Source of the DNA: Sporomusa sp. KB1
GTDB taxonomy: Bacteria; Bacillota; Negativicutes; Sporomusales; Sporomusaceae
Direction of reading: 5' to 3'
NCBI RefSeq assembly: GCF_007830295.1
Contig: NZ_VLKC01000002.1
Span: forward strand, 5,082,675 to 5,146,674
DNA length: 64,000 bases
The notes below the pieces were generated by a model that did no database searches, was not told the origin of the DNA, and worked only from the letters and a program-made list of their open reading frames with translations. Positions within the stretch are counted from its first letter, which is position 1. The number at the start of each line of letters is the position of its first letter. The translations under genes were made by a program, and so were the position numbers. Shown in pieces: positions 61,182 to 64,000 of this stretch.

Positions 61182-62309
61182 ATGCCGCCATTATATTCAA
61201 TTACAAAACTATCCGGAAAGAGATTTTATTACAGCTTGACTGCAGCAATCGCAGGATTGTGCATCATCGGCTTCGGGTTCTGGAAACTTCACAGCCAGCC
61301 CCCAGCTGTTGTGGAAGATATTCCGCTGGTGCGAACCGCGGTGATAGGCGCTGCCAATGCCCCGCAAAACTACCTTTATTCCGGGGAAGTGCGCGGCCGT
61401 TATGAAAGCCAGTTGGCTTTCCAGGTAACCGGAAAAATCAACAAACGCAATGTGGAACTTGGCAGCACGGTGAAAGCTGGCAATGTTCTTATGCAAATTG
61501 ATCCGCGTGACCTTCAGCAAACGGTCAACAGTACATCCGCACAAGTCTCCGCCGCCGAATCCCAGCTTAACTTGGCGGAAAGCAACCTGCGCCGCTATCG
61601 GCAATTATATGCACAAAACGCGATTAGCCAAGCACAGTTGGATCAATATGAAAATGCCTATGAGGTCGCCCAGGCAGCCTTGCGCCAAGCAACTTCTCAA
61701 CATGTGCAGGGTGCCAACCAACTGGATTATAGCCTGCTCTACGCCGACAAAGACGGCGTAATCTCCTCTATCACCGCTGAAGCCGGTCAAGTAGTCAGCG
61801 CCGGTCAGACCGTCATAACCATCGTTCAAAACGGAGAGCGGGAAATCGAAATTAACGTACCGGAAAACCGAGTGGAAGAAATCCGCAATGCCAACCAGTT
61901 TATGATTACTTTCTGGGCTCTTCCCCAGGTAACGGTAACTGGCAAGCTCAGAGAAATCGCTCCTATGGCGGATACGATAACACGCACTTACAAAGCTCGC
62001 ATCAGTCTAATCAATCCACCTCCCCAGGTCAAACTGGGAATGACGGCCAGTGTCAGCCTGCCCGTTTCCAGTAATCAGGTCACGGCCATGGTTCCTCTTG
62101 CGGCGATTTATCAGACCAATACCACACCTTGCGTCTGGGTCATCAATAATTATACGGCCACTTTGCGCCCGGTACAAATTGGCCGTTTCGGCAATGGGCA
62201 AATCCAGATTATCGCCGGCCTGAATCCCGGCGATATAATCGTAACTGCAGGTGTACATAAACTGCGAGAGGGACAGACCGTAAAACTAGTGGAGGGGGAA
62301 ACTCCATGA
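61182..62309 (+). CDS. RND efflux membrane-fusion protein
   Basis: The 375-residue adaptor has one N-terminal membrane anchor (FYYSLTAAIAGLCIIGFGFW), a barrel-sandwich hybrid domain (QLAFQVTGKINKRNVELGST), a coiled-coil hairpin (AAESQLNLAESNLRRYRQLY), then DGVISSITAEAGQVVSAGQT and a membrane-proximal beta domain. It links the RND pump to an outer-membrane channel in the periplasm. AAGGAG precedes the ATG at 61182. Its stop overlaps the pump start by four bases (ATGA). Confidence 0.92.
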   Translation: MPPLYSITKLSGKRFYYSLTAAIAGLCIIGFGFWKLHSQPPAVVEDIPLVRTAVIGAANAPQNYLYSGEVRGRYESQLAFQVTGKINKRNVELGSTVKAGNVLMQIDPRDLQQTVNSTSAQVSAAESQLNLAESNLRRYRQLYAQNAISQAQLDQYENAYEVAQAALRQATSQHVQGANQLDYSLLYADKDGVISSITAEAGQVVSAGQTVITIVQNGEREIEINVPENRVEEIRNANQFMITFWALPQVTVTGKLREIAPMADTITRTYKARISLINPPPQVKLGMTASVSLPVSSNQVTAMVPLAAIYQTNTTPCVWVINNYTATLRPVQIGRFGNGQIQIIAGLNPGDIIVTAGVHKLREGQTVKLVEGETP

Positions 62310-64000
62310 AACAGTTTAATTTAACGGAATGGGCACTGCACCACAAACAAATTGTTTATTTCTTTATTGCCCTGTTGATCATAGGAGGAATTTTTTGCTA
62401 CCAAAATGTTGGCCGCATGGAAGATCCCGATTTTTCAATTCGCCAAATGGTTGTTACTGTCGATTGGCCCGGAGCCACCGCTCGCCAAGTCGAAGATCAA
62501 GTCACTGACAAGATTGAAAAAAAGCTGCAGGATACTCCCGGGCTGGATTTCTTACGTAGCTATTCTCGTCCAGGAAAGGCGACCATTTACGTCAATTTGA
62601 AATATGATGTCGTTACTAGTGCTCAGCTTAGGCCCACTTGGCTGGAGGTGCGCAATATGGTCAATGACATTAAACCCAATTTGCCCGCAGGTGTCCAGGG
62701 ACCGTATTTCAATGACCGCTTTGACGATGTATTCGGCTGCATTTACGCCCTGACCGGAGACGGCTACAGTTACGAAGATTTACGGGAAAAAGCAGAGAAC
62801 ATCCGCCGTATTTTCCTTGGTGTACCCAATGTACGCAAGGCGGATTTAGTCGGTGTCCAATCCGAAAAAATATTTATTGAAATAGAAAACACCAAATTAT
62901 CACAACTGGGACTTGCCCCTTCAGATATCACCAGCGCTGTCCAGGCGCAAAATGCCATGAATGCTTCCGGAATGATAGAAACCGCATTCGACAATGTTTA
63001 TGTGCGTATTTCCGGTATCTTTGAAAATATGGACGATCTGAAAAACTTGCCGATACGGTCCAACGGACATACCTTTAGGCTTGGAGACATTGCTAAAATC
63101 GAACGCAGCTATATTGATCCAGCAGAACCAAAACTGTTTTACAACGGCCAGCCGGCAATCGGCATTGCTCTGTCGATGGAAAATGGCGGCAATATACTCA
63201 CCCTTGGCGAAAACTTAGACAAGACAGCAGCGCAAATCAAAAAAGGCCTGCCGCTGGGTCTGGAGCTAAATACCGTTTCCAACCAGCCAAATGTTGTGAA
63301 GGAATCCATTAACGAATTCGTAAAATCACTGGCAGAAGCGGTAGTCATTGTACTGATTGTCAGCTTTTTAAGTTTAGGGATGCGTTCTGGAATGGTTGTC
63401 GCCTTTTGTATTCCGCTTGTCATTTTAGGCACCTTCATTTTCATGAAAGTATTTGGTATTGACCTGCACAAAATTTCTCTCGGCGCTTTGATTATCGCCC
63501 TGGGTCTTTTGGTGGACGATGCGATCATTGCCATCGAAATGATGATTGTTAAGCTAGAGCAGGGCTGGAGCCGTTTTGACGCCGCCTGCTACGCCTACAC
63601 CTCTACCGCTACTCCCAGGCTGACCGGCGCACTTATCACCTGTGCCGGCTTTGTCCCAGTCGGGTTTTCCAAGGGCAGCGCTTCCGAATATGTAGGCAGC
63701 ATCTTTTCGGTAGTAACCATTGCCCTGCTACTGTCCTGGGTAGTAGCTGGCATGATTACACCATTGTTTGGCTACCAACTGGTAAAAGTCGCCCCGGCTA
63801 TGCCTGGTCATGATATATACGATACAAAATTTTACCGGAAATTTAAACAGGTGCTGCATTGGTGCTTAATGCACCGTCGCTTGGTTCTGGGAATTACCGC
63901 CATCCTGTTTATCGGCTCCGTGGTTCTGATGACTGCTATCAAGCAGGAATTTTTCCCGCCATCCACCCGTCCCGAATTGCTGGTGGAGCTACGCTTGCCA
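62306..64000 (+). CDS. RND-family efflux pump, N-terminal part (runs off the right edge)
   Basis: The first 565 residues are present and the frame stays open to the edge. They show the first membrane span (IVYFFIALLIIGGIFCYQNV), the periplasmic pore subdomains (VDWPGATARQVEDQVTDKIE), several inner-membrane spans from about residue 340 and the proton-relay segment ALGLLVDDAIIAIEMMI on helix 4 with the two adjacent Asp residues of RND pumps. MEDPDFSIRQMV is typical of the AcrB-like/HAE1-type group. With the fusion protein it exports toxic small molecules; the substrate is not known. Confidence 0.92.
   Translation, partial: MKQFNLTEWALHHKQIVYFFIALLIIGGIFCYQNVGRMEDPDFSIRQMVVTVDWPGATARQVEDQVTDKIEKKLQDTPGLDFLRSYSRPGKATIYVNLKYDVVTSAQLRPTWLEVRNMVNDIKPNLPAGVQGPYFNDRFDDVFGCIYALTGDGYSYEDLREKAENIRRIFLGVPNVRKADLVGVQSEKIFIEIENTKLSQLGLAPSDITSAVQAQNAMNASGMIETAFDNVYVRISGIFENMDDLKNLPIRSNGHTFRLGDIAKIERSYIDPAEPKLFYNGQPAIGIALSMENGGNILTLGENLDKTAAQIKKGLPLGLELNTVSNQPNVVKESINEFVKSLAEAVVIVLIVSFLSLGMRSGMVVAFCIPLVILGTFIFMKVFGIDLHKISLGALIIALGLLVDDAIIAIEMMIVKLEQGWSRFDAACYAYTSTATPRLTGALITCAGFVPVGFSKGSASEYVGSIFSVVTIALLLSWVVAGMITPLFGYQLVKVAPAMPGHDIYDTKFYRKFKQVLHWCLMHRRLVLGITAILFIGSVVLMTAIKQEFFPPSTRPELLVELRLP

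Overview
The window looks like chromosomal DNA of an anaerobic diderm Firmicute, most likely a member of the Negativicutes (Sporomusa/Pelosinus type). This is an inference. The Firmicute side is seen in strong AGGAGG ribosome sites, DUF896, DUF1540, an UPF0237/UPF0210 pair, aspartate kinase and class II aldolase. Anaerobic life is suggested by an [FeFe]-hydrogenase-like protein, a superoxide reductase and a rubredoxin-flavin reductase fusion. An outer membrane is implied by a two-partner secretion pair (TpsB/TpsA) and an RND efflux operon.

Layout. 1-4570: end of a radical SAM gene, an ArsC/Spx-like protein, an ABC-F ATPase (Uup type) and a DEAD-box RNA helicase, with two 112/113-identical copies of a three-hairpin repeat. 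4594-17095: a 12.5-kb island carrying a type I-like BREX phage-defence operon on the minus strand (HTH regulator, brxA, brxB, brxC, pglX split by a frameshift, a RhuM-family gene, a shortened pglZ, and a 33-codon ORF where brxL would be expected). The island is flanked by 127-bp direct repeats (122 identical) made of the junction between the helicase 3' end and the topB 3' end. It therefore sits between two formerly convergent neighbours, helicase and topB. 17183-44640: housekeeping and metabolic genes (topB, rhodanese, a divergent helicase, UPF0210/ACT, thioredoxin-reductase-like flavoprotein, Hrb-like protein, hydrogenase-like protein, carboxyltransferase, nucleoside kinase, ModC-like ATPase with a divergent HTH/binding-protein regulator, aminotransferase, asnS, lysC, superoxide reductase, RluA-type enzyme, fba), small uncharacterised proteins, a SIR2-domain gene and tRNA-Pro.

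44766-60060 is visibly more GC-rich. It holds a small holin-like toxin candidate, an amidohydrolase-permease-AraC cluster, the TPS operon (tpsB-tpsA-small gene), and a divergent histidine kinase/response regulator pair. A 20-bp sequence with TTAAAC direct repeats 11 bp apart occurs once in front of tpsB and once between kinase and regulator. This suggests that the two-component system controls the adhesin/secretion operon and itself. 60071-64000: a TetR gene with a consensus promoter and three copies of a TTGAA-N3-TTCAA operator, then a small protein, a membrane-fusion protein and the start of an RND pump, apparently one TetR-controlled efflux operon.

Most notable: the BREX island appears partly disabled (pglX one base out of frame at a G4 tract, pglZ lacking about 200 internal residues, no brxL), yet the other genes are intact. 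Its boundaries can be read to the base from the junction duplication. Family assignments come from reading the translated sequence and remembered motifs; no database search was run.
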